This document shows positions 7,520 through 16,471 of a DNA stretch of 64,000 bases, one piece after another. Each line of letters opens with the position of its first letter. Position 1 is the stretch's first letter. The stretch is from an uncultured Planctomycetota bacterium. Its GTDB lineage: Bacteria > Planctomycetota > UBA1135 > GCA-002686595. A model generated the notes under the pieces. The model was not told where the DNA came from. It saw only the letters and a list, made by a program, of their open reading frames with translations, and did no database searches. The stretch is taken from positions 1 to 64,000 of the forward strand of contig CAIYPP010000023.1 in NCBI GenBank assembly GCA_903928115.1, read 5' to 3'. Position numbers and translations under genes: made by a program.

Positions 7520-9802
7520 TCAGCGCTTGCCGCGGCCCCCACCCTTCTTCTCGAGGCCCAGCTTGACCTCGATCGGCCCGGCCTTGCCTTCCGCGTCGAC
7601 CACGATCGTCGCCTCGGCCTTGCCGAGCTTCTCGTGCCACAGCTTGGCCTTGTGCTCGCCCGGCGGCAGCCCGGCGATCGTGAAGCTGCCATCGGCCGCC
7701 GTCACCGCGAAGTAGTTCGTGTTCGCGACGACGAGCCACGAGTTCATCCACGGGTGGATGTCGCACTTGATCTCGATGCGGTCTTCCTTGTCGAGCTTCT
7801 GCGTCTCGGCGGCACCTGCACCGACCATCTTGTTCAGACCCTCGTTCTTCGAGGGATAGCTGTGCACGTTGTGCGAGATCGCGTCGGAGTTCTTGTACTC
7901 GATCGTGGTGCCCACCGGGACGATGGCGACGTGCGGCTCGAAGCGGCACGTCTTCTGGTCGAGCACGACCGGCGTCTCCGGCGCCTTGACCGTCGCGCCA
8001 GCGATCTCGACCGTCACGACGACGTTCGCGATGCCGCCGTTGGCGCCGATGATCAGGCTCTGGTCTTGGGTGTCGACCGTGCCGCAGCCTTCCGACTTGG
8101 CGGTGTCGATCGTGAGCGGCTTGAGCACGGGCTTCTCGCCCTCGAACACCACACGCCCCGTCGACGCCGCGCTCTGCGGCTGCTGCTCCGGCTTGGAATC
8201 CGGTGTCGGCGCGGGCTGCGTCGCATCGCTCGTCTTCGGAGCGGCGAGCGCCGCCACACCCGGATCGTCGAGCGCGATGCGCGTCGCGCGGAACATCGCC
8301 TGCGGATCGCCGGGCCCCCCACCGCCGCCGGGACCGCGACCACCGCCCGGAGGCGGCCCCCCGGGAGGACCGCGACGTCCACCGTCGGGCGGACCGCCGC
8401 CCGGAGGTCCGCGGCGACCGCCGGGACCGCCGCCCGGGCCGCCTATCGGCTCGGTACCCGCGATCGGGCTCAGGAACTCCCACGCGACCTCGCCCGCGGG
8501 CGTGAACTCGATCACGCGGCCGGTCTCACCGGCGCAGACGAGCGTGTTTCCGTTGGGAAGCCGCTGCGCGCCGGAGATGTGGCCCGAGAAGTCCGGCGAG
8601 CGGTGAGACGACACGAGCGTGACAGCGACGCCCCCATCCGCAGCGAAGGCATTCTTCAGAGTGTCTGCGTTGAACGGCATCGCGAGCTCGTCGGCGCTCG
8701 ACCATTCGCGCTCGCCGCGCTCGCCGTTGTTGAACACGAGCACGTTGCCCGCGCCGGGATAGCCGGCCGGAATCCACTGCGCGTCGTGCTGGCCGAAGAG
8801 GGACTGCTCGCCCTTGGCCTTCGACCAGCGCGGATTGCCCCAGCGGAAGAGCAAGTCGCCGCCGTGCCCCCAACGTCCGCCGGTCGAGCCCTTGGCCTGC
8901 TCGGTCGTCGTCGAGTGATCGATGAACCACAGCTCGGAAAGCTCGCGCGAGCTGAGCACGAGCATGTCGAGCTCGGGCGAGTAGTCGATGGAGTTGCAGT
9001 GGAACCAGTCGGCGCCGCGCCCGGGAGGGCCCCCACGATCGCCGCCGCGATCGGGCAGACCATCGTCTCCGACGTAGCCGAGCTTGCGTAGCGCCTCGAG
9101 TTCCTCGAGCTCCTCTTTCGTGGGCTCCGGTGCGAGCGTCGAGATGTTGACGTCGATGCGGTGCGGATTCGCAGCCACGTCGCCGTAGTTGGGGAGCTTC
9201 TCGTCGCGGTCTTGGATCAGGTGGTCCCACGCGTGCCACTCCCACACGACCTTGCCGCCGCTCGGACGCGCGGGCTCGACCTCGAGCACCATGTCGGGCC
9301 ACAGCTCTCTCGCATGCAGGAGCTGCGGGCTGCGACCGGCGGCGAGGCACTGCTCGGCGCTCTTGAGCTCCCACGCGATCAAGAGCACGTTTCCGTTCGG
9401 GAGCGGCTCGATGTCGTGGTGGTGGAGCTTCGTTTCGTCGGCGCAGACATACTCCCACACGACGTTGCCGTCCCAGTCGTACTCGCGCACGCGGCCGCCT
9501 TGACCGCCGCCCGAGAAGACCTCGCTCGGCACACGTTCGCAGCGCAGCAAGTGGCCGTTCGGCAGCAGGTACACCGACTGGCCGGGCGTCGCGTCGCTCT
9601 TCCACTCGTGGACCGGCCTTCCCTGCGCGTCGACGAGGTAGGTCGACTTCGAGCGCAAGGGGCCGAACAAGGTGTAGCCAGGGAACGCCGCGTCGCTCGC
9701 GCGCAGGACCCCGCGCTTGGCGGCGGTTGCGTCGCCCGGCGGAGGCGGCGGGATGGGCGGACCTTGGAGCAACGACGCGAAGGCGAGGGTGAGGATGTGC
9801 AT
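7520..9802 (-). CDS. Aryl-sulfotransferase-like propeller fused to a cupredoxin-like domain
   Basis: The protein has 760 residues with a signal peptide (MHILTLAFASLLQG). Residues about 35-440 match ASST-type propellers found in planctomycetes, with WDGNVVWEY, HHHDIEPLPNGN and WHAWDHLIQDRDEK. A Gly/Pro/Arg-rich linker follows (about 450-510). The C-terminal part (about 560-745) is a cupredoxin-like domain with ISHNVHSYP and KCDIHPWM. These would supply the His, Cys, His and Met of a type I copper site, followed by a small carboxypeptidase-regulatory-like beta domain. Sulfotransferase activity is inferred only from family. The frame is unbroken through the linker, so this is a true fusion as sequenced. 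The GGT gene is divergent, with 99 bp between the starts. Confidence 0.78.
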   Translation of the reverse strand: MHILTLAFASLLQGPPIPPPPPGDATAAKRGVLRASDAAFPGYTLFGPLRSKSTYLVDAQGRPVHEWKSDATPGQSVYLLPNGHLLRCERVPSEVFSGGGQGGRVREYDWDGNVVWEYVCADETKLHHHDIEPLPNGNVLLIAWELKSAEQCLAAGRSPQLLHARELWPDMVLEVEPARPSGGKVVWEWHAWDHLIQDRDEKLPNYGDVAANPHRIDVNISTLAPEPTKEELEELEALRKLGYVGDDGLPDRGGDRGGPPGRGADWFHCNSIDYSPELDMLVLSSRELSELWFIDHSTTTEQAKGSTGGRWGHGGDLLFRWGNPRWSKAKGEQSLFGQHDAQWIPAGYPGAGNVLVFNNGERGEREWSSADELAMPFNADTLKNAFAADGGVAVTLVSSHRSPDFSGHISGAQRLPNGNTLVCAGETGRVIEFTPAGEVAWEFLSPIAGTEPIGGPGGGPGGRRGPPGGGPPDGGRRGPPGGPPPGGGRGPGGGGGPGDPQAMFRATRIALDDPGVAALAAPKTSDATQPAPTPDSKPEQQPQSAASTGRVVFEGEKPVLKPLTIDTAKSEGCGTVDTQDQSLIIGANGGIANVVVTVEIAGATVKAPETPVVLDQKTCRFEPHVAIVPVGTTIEYKNSDAISHNVHSYPSKNEGLNKMVGAGAAETQKLDKEDRIEIKCDIHPWMNSWLVVANTNYFAVTAADGSFTIAGLPPGEHKAKLWHEKLGKAEATIVVDAEGKAGPIEVKLGLEKKGGGRGKR

Positions 9803-9901
9803 GGCTTCGATGTTGTAGCGAGGTCGAACCGCCGGTCGACAACGCGGTTTCGCGGATTCCGTCCGTGCGGCGCGCGTGCGATGCTGCGCGCGGAGGAAAC
9901 C

Positions 9902-11578
9902 ATGCTCACGACGGTGTTGGCGGCGGCGCTGCTCGCCTTGGCAGGCGATCGCATCACGGGTAAGAGCTTTGCAACACGCTCCGAAGTGATCGGACGCAAC
10001 GGGATGGCCGCGACCAGCATCCCGCTCGCGAGCCTCGCGGCGATCGACACGCTCCGCGCCGGCGGAAGTGCCGTCGATGCTGCGATCGCGGCCAACGCCG
10101 TGCAAGCACTGCTGGAGCCGACGGGGTGCGGCCTCGGCGGCGACCTCTATGCGATCGTGTGGGATCCCGAGAAGCGCGAGCTCGTCGGCTACAACGGCAG
10201 CGGCCGCTCTCCGGCGTCGCTCACAGCGCAGGAGTTTTCCAAGCGCGGGCTCACGCGCATTCCGCCGCATGGACCGCTGCCTGTTTCGGTGCCCGGTTGT
10301 GTCGACGGCTGGTTCGCGCTGCACGCGCGCTTTGGCAAGCTCCCGATGGCGAAGGTGCTCGCGCCCGCGATCGCGCACGCGCGCGACGGCGCGCCCGTGA
10401 CCGAGCTCGTCGCTTTCTACTGGGCACGCAACGCTGCCGCGCTGAAGTCGTTCCCGGGCTTCGCCGACACGTTCCTGCCGCAGGGCCGCGCGCCGCAGAA
10501 GGGCGAGCTCTTCCGCAACCCGCGCTTGGCCGCAACGCTCGAAACCCTCGCAAAAGAAGGTCGCGACGCGTTCTACAAAGGCCGCATCGCGCGCGAGATC
10601 GGCGACTACATGGCGCGCAACGGCGGCTACCTCTCGGCCGACGACCTCGCGGCGCACAACGGCGACTGGGTCGAGCCCGTGAGCATCGACTACCGCGGCT
10701 ATCGCGTGTGGGAGCTGCCGCCGAACGGTCAAGGGATCGCCGCGCTGCAGATGCTGAACGTGCTCGAGGGCTACGACATCGCGGGGGCGGGCTTCGGCTC
10801 GCTCGAGAACGTGCACCGCTTCGTCGAGGCCAAAAAGCTCGCCTTCGAGGATCGCGCGCAGCTCTATGCCGACCTCGACTTCATGAAGTTGCCCGTGAAG
10901 GCGCTGCTCACCGACGACTACGCGAGCGAGCGACGCAAGCTGATCGGCGAGCGCGCGGCGAAGTCTTATCCCGTCGGAAATCCCGCGGTCGACGAAGGCG
11001 ACACGATCTATCTCACGACCGCGGACGCGAGCGGCATGATGGTCTCGCTCATCCAGAGCAACTACCGCGGCATGGGCTCCGGCATGACGCCGGGCGAGCT
11101 CGGCTTCATCCTGCAAGACCGTGGCGAGATGTTCGACCTCACGCCGGGTCGCGCGAACAGCTATGCACCGCGCAAGCGCCCCTTCCACACGATCATCCCC
11201 GCATTTGTCACGAAAGACGGCGCTCCGTTCTTGTCCTTCGGCGTGATGGGCGGCGCGACGCAGCCGCAAGGACACGTGCAGATCGTGATGAACATCGTGG
11301 ACTTCGGCATGAACCTCCAAGAAGCCGGCGATGCGCCGCGCATGCTGCACGATGGCTCGTCAGAGCCGACCGGCGAACGCATGAGCGATGGCGGGCGAGT
11401 GTTCCTCGAGTCCGGCTTCGACGTCGAAGTCGCGCGCGAGTTGGTAAAGCGCGGCCACCAAGTCGGCACCAACGTCGGCGACTTCGGCGGATATCAGGCC
11501 ATCCGCTGGGATCCGGTGCAGCGCGTCTACTACGGCGCGTCGGAGAGCCGCAAGGACGGCTGCGCGATCGGTTACTGA
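9902..11578 (+). CDS. ggt: Gamma-glutamyltransferase
   Basis: The protein has 558 residues with a signal peptide (MLTTVLAAALLALAG). It would be a periplasmic proenzyme of the Ntn-hydrolase family that transfers or hydrolyses gamma-glutamyl groups, for example of glutathione. The start matches the family (GGSAVDAAIAANAVQALLEP, GCGLGGD). The probable self-cleavage nucleophile is Thr368 in GDTIYLTTAD, followed by the small subunit with MGSGMTPGELGF. The usual TTHxS is TIYLT here, as in GGT-like branches. The ATG at 9902 has GGAGG at 9892-9896; another ATG at 9881 has no such site. The 3' end overlaps the convergent gene by 7 bp. Confidence 0.88.
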   Translation: MLTTVLAAALLALAGDRITGKSFATRSEVIGRNGMAATSIPLASLAAIDTLRAGGSAVDAAIAANAVQALLEPTGCGLGGDLYAIVWDPEKRELVGYNGSGRSPASLTAQEFSKRGLTRIPPHGPLPVSVPGCVDGWFALHARFGKLPMAKVLAPAIAHARDGAPVTELVAFYWARNAAALKSFPGFADTFLPQGRAPQKGELFRNPRLAATLETLAKEGRDAFYKGRIAREIGDYMARNGGYLSADDLAAHNGDWVEPVSIDYRGYRVWELPPNGQGIAALQMLNVLEGYDIAGAGFGSLENVHRFVEAKKLAFEDRAQLYADLDFMKLPVKALLTDDYASERRKLIGERAAKSYPVGNPAVDEGDTIYLTTADASGMMVSLIQSNYRGMGSGMTPGELGFILQDRGEMFDLTPGRANSYAPRKRPFHTIIPAFVTKDGAPFLSFGVMGGATQPQGHVQIVMNIVDFGMNLQEAGDAPRMLHDGSSEPTGERMSDGGRVFLESGFDVEVARELVKRGHQVGTNVGDFGGYQAIRWDPVQRVYYGASESRKDGCAIGY

Positions 11579-12900
11579 GCCGCGAGCCGACTGCGCAGCG
11601 CCGCGGCGATCGGCTCGAACTGCTCGGCGGCGATCCGCAACCTTGCTTGCGCGTCGGTTTCGAGCGCGGGATGGCCGTAGCGACCGAGCGCACGGATTCC
11701 ATCGGGATCCTGTCCGCCCGAGTTCGTTCGGCGATGGCACAGCGCGCACTGGGCGAAGTAGGTCGTGTGCTTCGGCGTGCCATATTCGAGGAACAAGCTC
11801 TGCGCCGTATCGGGAACGAAGCGGAAGCGCTCGCCTTCGCCGAGCAGGGCGCCGCTGCGCGAGAGGTGAAAGATCCAGTGACTCCAGCCGTCGCGCGAGC
11901 TGCCGTTGTCCGGCCGAAGCTCCGCCGGACCGGTCACGCGGCGCACGCGGACTTCGTCGATGACGCTCGTCGCAAACGGCGTGAGCGTTTCATCGAGCAC
12001 AACGAGGCTCAGCACGAGCGCAGCTTCGGTCCCGATCTCCAACTTCGGAGTCGAAGCCTCATCGGTGGCCGCTGCGGACTTGCGCACGAGCTCTTCCGTG
12101 GCGGCGCCGTCCGCCGCGCGCACGAAGACGCGCGCAGCCCGCAGCGAGTTGCGCGCATGGAAAAGCTCCTTCTCATCGCGTGCGATCTCGCGCCACGCGC
12201 CGCGCTCGCCATCGAGCAACCCCGTCGGGACGTAGGGCTGCTTGCGATCCGTGCCGTCTCCTGTGGGCTGAAGCGCCTGTGCACCTGAGCCGAGCTCGCG
12301 CAGCCGCGCCGAGGGCAGCGCGAGCGCGCGAATCGCGCTCGCGAGCGCCTTGAGCGTCGCCTCGTCCGAGGCGAGTTCGCCTCCATCAGCGGCCTCGCGC
12401 TCGATGCGCCACCACACCGAGAGGAGGTCCCACTGCAGCAACACCCGCGCAAGCGGCGCACGGAGTTCCGGAACTTTCTCGACTTCCTCTCGCGTGTCGA
12501 ACGACGCGAGCAACTCGCACAGCGCTATCCCGCGCGCACCGCGTAGGTCCTCGACCGGTGAGACGCGCACGTCGCCCCCGAAGAGTCGCGCATCGTCCGC
12601 GGCGATGTCCCCTTTGCTGCGATTGCGGAAGTACCACTTTCCTTGGAAGAACTCCGCGTCGCCCTGCGCGTCGCGGGCGCGCTCCGAAGGCAGGCTCCCT
12701 CCGATCTCGCTCGGCTGGCGTTCGGCCAGAAAGAGCAGCGCGTGCAAGCGATTGAGCGGATGCGCGGAGTCGTTCGCGTAGACCCGCAGCGGCGCTGGAC
12801 CGGTCGGAAGACCCTCGAAGCGATGTCCGACGGGATGACGATCTTGCGCGAGAGCCGTGGTCGCCAGAAGTAGCGCGGTCAGGAGCCGGGTACGGAACAC
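11572..12900 (-). CDS. Secreted protein with one CxxCH motif, function unknown
   Basis: The protein has 442 residues from a GTG start at 12900, chosen because it leads straight into a signal peptide (RTRLLTALLLATTALAQ). Most of the protein is alpha-rich with no domain I can name. Near the C-terminus, QCALCHRRTNSGGQ contains a CxxCH c-type haem attachment motif, followed by DPDGIRALGRYGHPALE, so a haem-binding periplasmic role is possible. The GTG lies inside the end of the upstream ybaN-like gene (22-bp overlap), so the two are probably co-transcribed. The stop overlaps the convergent GGT gene. A single CxxCH could also bind a metal instead of haem. Confidence 0.7.
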   Translation of the reverse strand: MFRTRLLTALLLATTALAQDRHPVGHRFEGLPTGPAPLRVYANDSAHPLNRLHALLFLAERQPSEIGGSLPSERARDAQGDAEFFQGKWYFRNRSKGDIAADDARLFGGDVRVSPVEDLRGARGIALCELLASFDTREEVEKVPELRAPLARVLLQWDLLSVWWRIEREAADGGELASDEATLKALASAIRALALPSARLRELGSGAQALQPTGDGTDRKQPYVPTGLLDGERGAWREIARDEKELFHARNSLRAARVFVRAADGAATEELVRKSAAATDEASTPKLEIGTEAALVLSLVVLDETLTPFATSVIDEVRVRRVTGPAELRPDNGSSRDGWSHWIFHLSRSGALLGEGERFRFVPDTAQSLFLEYGTPKHTTYFAQCALCHRRTNSGGQDPDGIRALGRYGHPALETDAQARLRIAAEQFEPIAAALRSRLAAQ

Positions 12901-13304
12901 ACGCGCTCTTCTACCACTCCCGTCCGCAGCGGGACACTCGCCTCGATGCGCAGAACTGGGAGTCCCTGCACGAGCTGGGCGCCGAGCGCGGCGAGAGCTA
13001 CGAGCGCGACGGCAGCGGGCGCGGGAAGCGAGCCATACGCAAGGCTCGCCGTGACCCCGAGCGTCATGCCGAGCAAAGCGAGCCGTCGTGCCTCGGGGCG
13101 AAGGGCACGGTGACGCTCCCAGTCGGAGAGCAGCACGCCGATGCCGCGGACGTTGCGCAGTCGTCGTGCGAAGGCCGGAGAGCTGCGCGCGAAGCAGGCG
13201 CTGGCGAGCAGCGCGAACGGCGTCGTCGGCAGGAGCGGCAGAAAGATGCCGAGGATGCCGAGAGCCAGCGAGGCCGAGCCGAGGGAGAAGTACAGCGATC
13301 GCAT
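12879..13304 (-). CDS. YbaN family (DUF454) inner-membrane protein
   Basis: The protein has 141 residues. Its start, LGSASLALGILGIFLPLLPT then TPFALLASACFARSSPAF, is the hallmark of the DUF454/YbaN family of small membrane proteins. Two hydrophobic stretches follow at about 73-110. The molecular role of the family is unknown. The ATG at 13304 fits the usual family length. It overlaps the next gene by 22 bp. Confidence 0.85.
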   Translation of the reverse strand: MRSLYFSLGSASLALGILGIFLPLLPTTPFALLASACFARSSPAFARRLRNVRGIGVLLSDWERHRALRPEARRLALLGMTLGVTASLAYGSLPAPAAVALVALAALGAQLVQGLPVLRIEASVPLRTGVVEERVCSVPGS

Positions 13305-13354
13305 GGGATAGGAATGTCGAGACGCCGGGTTCGGAGCTCGAGGAGGAGCCGCCG

Positions 13355-13448
13355 GGTGGCCTTCCCCTGCGTGAAGCTCGCTCGCTGTCCGCGAGTTCAC
13401 TCGGGGGAAGGCCACCTGAACCGTCCGTGCAGAGGGCAGCACGGACGG
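13355..13448. repeat. Two long perfect hairpins in an intergenic region
   Basis: A 13-bp perfect inverted repeat (13355-13367 with 13404-13416, core GTGGCCTTCCCC) encloses a near-perfect second arm pair, GTGAAGCTCGC/GCGAGTTCAC. It is followed by CCGTCCGTGC (13421-13430) with GCACGGACGG (13439-13448). These could be stacked terminators or a REP-like element. Confidence 0.6.
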
Positions 13449-13463
13449 CGGCGGAGTCGAGAG

Positions 13464-13487
13464 AGGCCGGCCCCGCAAGGCCGGCCT
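13464..13487 (-). terminator. Probable terminator of the chemoreceptor gene
   Basis: AGGCCGGCC (13464-13472) pairs perfectly with GGCCGGCCT (13479-13487) around a 6-nt loop. It lies 8 nt beyond the chemoreceptor stop codon in its direction of transcription. No U-run follows, so the evidence is the stem and position only. Confidence 0.6.
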
Positions 13488-13494
13488 GCTCCAA

Positions 13495-15270
13495 TCAGAT
13501 GCGGAACTTCACCACGAGCTCGTGCAGGCCCGCGGCCATGCGCGCGAGCTCCGTCGCCGCGCGCTGAGCGTCGCTCGCGCCGGTGGCGGTGCTCGCCGCG
13601 GCCGTCGAGACGGCGCCGATGTTCTGCACGATCTCCGTCGCGCCGCGCGCGGTCTCCGCGACGTTGCGCGCCATTTCCTGCGTGGTTGCGCTCTGCTCCT
13701 GCACAGCGCCCGCGATCGTGGTTTGCGTCTGGTGGATGTCGTGGATGATCTTGTCGATGCGACCGATCGCATCCACCGCGTTGCGCGTGTCGCCCTGGAT
13801 CGCCTCGATGCGGCGGCCGATGTCCTCGGTCGCCTTCGCGGTCTCCTTGGCGAGCTCCTTGACCTCGTGCGCGACCACCGCGAAGCCGCGGCCAGCCTCG
13901 CCCGCGCGCGCCGCCTCGATCGTGGCGTTGAGCGCGAGCAGGTTCGTCTGCTGCGCGATGCCGGTGATCACCTTGATCACCTGACCGATCTCGGCCGACG
14001 ACGTGCCGAGCTTCGAGACCGTGCTGTTCGTGGTCTGCGCGACCTCGACCGCCTCGCTGGCGACCTTCGAGGCACGCTCCGCGGACGACGCGATCTCCTT
14101 GATGCTCGCGGTCATTTCTTCCGTGCCCGCTGCCACGACTTGCGTGTTGTGGCTCACGCGCGTCGAGGCCTCGGTGACGACCTTGGACTGCACCGAGGTC
14201 TCCTCGGCGTTGGCACCCATCTGGTTGGACACCGAGGTGAGCTCTTCCGCCGCGCTCGAGAGCGCGTTGGACACGTCGGCGATCTGCGAGATCGACGCGC
14301 GCAGCTCGGACAGGAGGCGCGTGAGGCCCTTGCCCATCTGACCGATGGCGTCGTCGCCCGTCACGGTGATCTTCTGCGTGAGGTCGCCCGCAGCAGCGGC
14401 GTTGACGCTCTGAAGCATGGCGTCGACCTTGACGCGCAGCTCCTCGGCCTGAGCACGCTCGCGCTCCGAAGCCTCCTTGACCTTGCGCTCGTTCAGCAGC
14501 TTCTCCGTGATCACTTCCCACGTGACCATCGCGCCGATGTACTCGCCCTTGCTGCCGAGCATGGCGGACACGTTGAGCTGCAGCGTCTCCGACGCGAGCT
14601 GGATCTGCGCCGAGTGCGGCAGGTTGCGCTTGTCGCCGAGCAGGCGGCGCTGATGGCTCGGGTTCTTGTGGAAGATGTCGATCGACTGCCCGACGAGGTC
14701 CTTGGCCTTGATCGGCAGCAGGTGCTCGATCGAGCGCAGCGTCTCGAGCGACTTGGGGTTGGCGTACGTGATGCGGAAGTCGAGGTCCGCGCACATCACG
14801 TTGATCGGCATGTTCTCGATCATCGACGTGGTGCGGGCGATATCGGCTTCCTTGCGGAGCTTGTCCGTGATCACCTCCCACGTGACCATCATGCCCACGA
14901 ACGCGCCGCTGTCGTCGCGCATCGCGGTGACCAGCAGGTCGAGCGACTCCGTGCCGAGCTGAATCGTCGCGCGGTGCGGCAAGTTCGCCGGGTTGGCGAG
15001 CAGCTTGCGCTGGTGCGCGGGGTTCTTGTGGAAGATGTCGATCGACTGGCCGACGATGTCATCCGGCGCGATCGGCAGCAGGTGGCGGATCGAGCGCAGC
15101 GTCTCGAGCGACTTCGGGTTGACGTAGGTGATCTTGAAGTCGCGGTCGGCGCACATGATGTTGACCGGCGCGTTCTCGATCATGGCGCGCATGCGCGCGG
15201 CGTCCGCGGCGGCGGTTTCCTGGCGGGCCGAGGTGGCAAGGGACGGTGCGGCGTCGATGGGGTTCTGCAT
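13495..15270 (-). CDS. Soluble methyl-accepting chemotaxis protein with two PAS domains
   Basis: The protein has 591 residues and no signal peptide or membrane segment, so it is a cytoplasmic chemoreceptor. Two tandem PAS domains (about 25-145 and 147-270) are clear duplicates. Both contain the [15 protein letters not shown]-type strand, [12 protein letters not shown] and MVTWEVIT. A short HAMP-like stretch (about 290-340, [20 protein letters not shown]) precedes the MCP signalling domain. Its hairpin tip is [20 protein letters not shown] followed by [18 protein letters not shown], which contacts CheA and CheW. PAS domains of this type often bind haem or flavin; the ligand is not visible here. 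No che genes lie in the window. Confidence 0.93.
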   Translation of the reverse strand: MQNPIDAAPSLATSARQETAAADAARMRAMIENAPVNIMCADRDFKITYVNPKSLETLRSIRHLLPIAPDDIVGQSIDIFHKNPAHQRKLLANPANLPHRATIQLGTESLDLLVTAMRDDSGAFVGMMVTWEVITDKLRKEADIARTTSMIENMPINVMCADLDFRITYANPKSLETLRSIEHLLPIKAKDLVGQSIDIFHKNPSHQRRLLGDKRNLPHSAQIQLASETLQLNVSAMLGSKGEYIGAMVTWEVITEKLLNERKVKEASERERAQAEELRVKVDAMLQSVNAAAAGDLTQKITVTGDDAIGQMGKGLTRLLSELRASISQIADVSNALSSAAEELTSVSNQMGANAEETSVQSKVVTEASTRVSHNTQVVAAGTEEMTASIKEIASSAERASKVASEAVEVAQTTNSTVSKLGTSSAEIGQVIKVITGIAQQTNLLALNATIEAARAGEAGRGFAVVAHEVKELAKETAKATEDIGRRIEAIQGDTRNAVDAIGRIDKIIHDIHQTQTTIAGAVQEQSATTQEMARNVAETARGATEIVQNIGAVSTAAASTATGASDAQRAATELARMAAGLHELVVKFRI

Positions 15271-15566
15271 GGGTGGAGGAGCGGAGCGGGTGGTGGCCGT
15301 TCGGCGTCGTTCGGGAATGGGTCTCGAGAAGGCGTCGACGCAGGCCCCACGGTTGCGGGAGCGAGGTCGTCGCACAGGCCCGTTTCGGGCGACCCGTGTT
15401 TCAACCTTGAGACACTCACGAAACATCCGAAGCGTCCTCGGCTGCGGAGAGATCGCGGAATTTTCCGCGCTCGGGCCCAAATCGACCCTCGAAAGCGGCC
15501 GAATCCGCCTCGCAAGCCCGCCTGGGCCTGCGGACGGCCCGTCCGAAGTCGAAATCGTGGACGCTT

Positions 15567-16217
15567 CTAGATGTCGTCGAGGCGGTCCGTGAGCGTCTCG
15601 ATCGCGGCACGCCGCACCATCAGCCGTCCCTCCCGAACCGCGCCAGCGATCTTTGGACGCTGGAGGAACTCCTCCACCCGCCGCTCGCGCTCGTCGACCG
15701 CAGCGGCGAGCGCTGGGAACTCCTGACGCGCAACCGGATCCGCCGCCGTCTTCTCCGCGGCGCAGTCCGAGTGGGTCGTCAGCACGATCAACTTGACCCC
15801 GTTCCGCACCGCGAGCTCCAGCATCTCCTGCTCGCGCTCGCCCATCACCGAGCCAGCCGTGCGGATCACGTAGTAGTAGCGACGTGTGTCGCCGACGAGC
15901 TCGTTGGTGTCGATGCGCGCGTCCATGCAGACGAGCAAGGCCACGAGGGGATGTCGTGGCGTGCGTGGGAACCGAACCCGCATCGAAGCCGACAGCCGGT
16001 TCTGCTCCTGCAGCTCGCCCCACACCTCGTCGGGGGTGAGTTCATGCGAGTTGGCGAAGTCGAAGCTCTCGACACCGTCCTGAAGACCGTAGCCCACGTC
16101 GACGAGAGCTCCTCCGGTGACGAAGCGGGCCTCGCGTCCGAACACGGTCCAGCGCGTCAGCGCGAGGCTCAGAATGGCGAGGACGAGGAGAAGGCCAAGC
16201 AAGAGCAGGCGCTTCAT
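15567..16217 (-). CDS. Membrane-anchored beta-carbonic anhydrase-like protein
   Basis: The protein has 216 residues. An N-terminal hydrophobic helix ([17 protein letters not shown]) should anchor it or export it. The remainder matches the beta-carbonic anhydrase fold, with CMDARID (Cys zinc ligand plus the Asp-Arg dyad) and THSDCAAEK (His and Cys ligands). It may hydrate CO2 in the periplasm or at the membrane. The core is short and diverged, so another zinc function is possible. GGAG sits 7 nt before the ATG at 16217. It is divergent from the outer-membrane barrel gene at 16472. Confidence 0.77.
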   Translation of the reverse strand: MKRLLLLGLLLVLAILSLALTRWTVFGREARFVTGGALVDVGYGLQDGVESFDFANSHELTPDEVWGELQEQNRLSASMRVRFPRTPRHPLVALLVCMDARIDTNELVGDTRRYYYVIRTAGSVMGEREQEMLELAVRNGVKLIVLTTHSDCAAEKTAADPVARQEFPALAAAVDERERRVEEFLQRPKIAGAVREGRLMVRRAAIETLTDRLDDI

Positions 16218-16471
16218 GGGAGATCTCCGTGGGGCGAGCGGGTCGGCGGCTCGCCTTGAGTTCCATCCCACGGCGCGCTGCGCTCGCCGGAAACGCGACA
16301 AAGTGCGGATCGAAGCGCGTCGCACTGCGCAGGCTCTCCGGTCCGTAAGCTACGGCTTCGTAACGCCACGGCGAAAACGGGCCCACTCGCGCCCCCTTGG
16401 AACGCCTCGGAACACGGTTTGCACACTGGGCTCGGTCCCCTACCACCGCCCCGCACGCCCTCCCAAGTCCC

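Noticed and set aside
8270-8450. Tandem repeat or CRISPR-like pattern
   Set aside because: The repetitive GGCGGACC-type sequence encodes the Gly/Pro/Arg-rich linker of the ASST-like protein. Units are irregular and there are no spacers.
13522-15570. 682-codon frame antisense to the chemoreceptor
   Set aside because: It mirrors the tandem PAS repeats (Asp/Arg/Leu-rich repeats) and has no motif. The sense gene is unambiguous.
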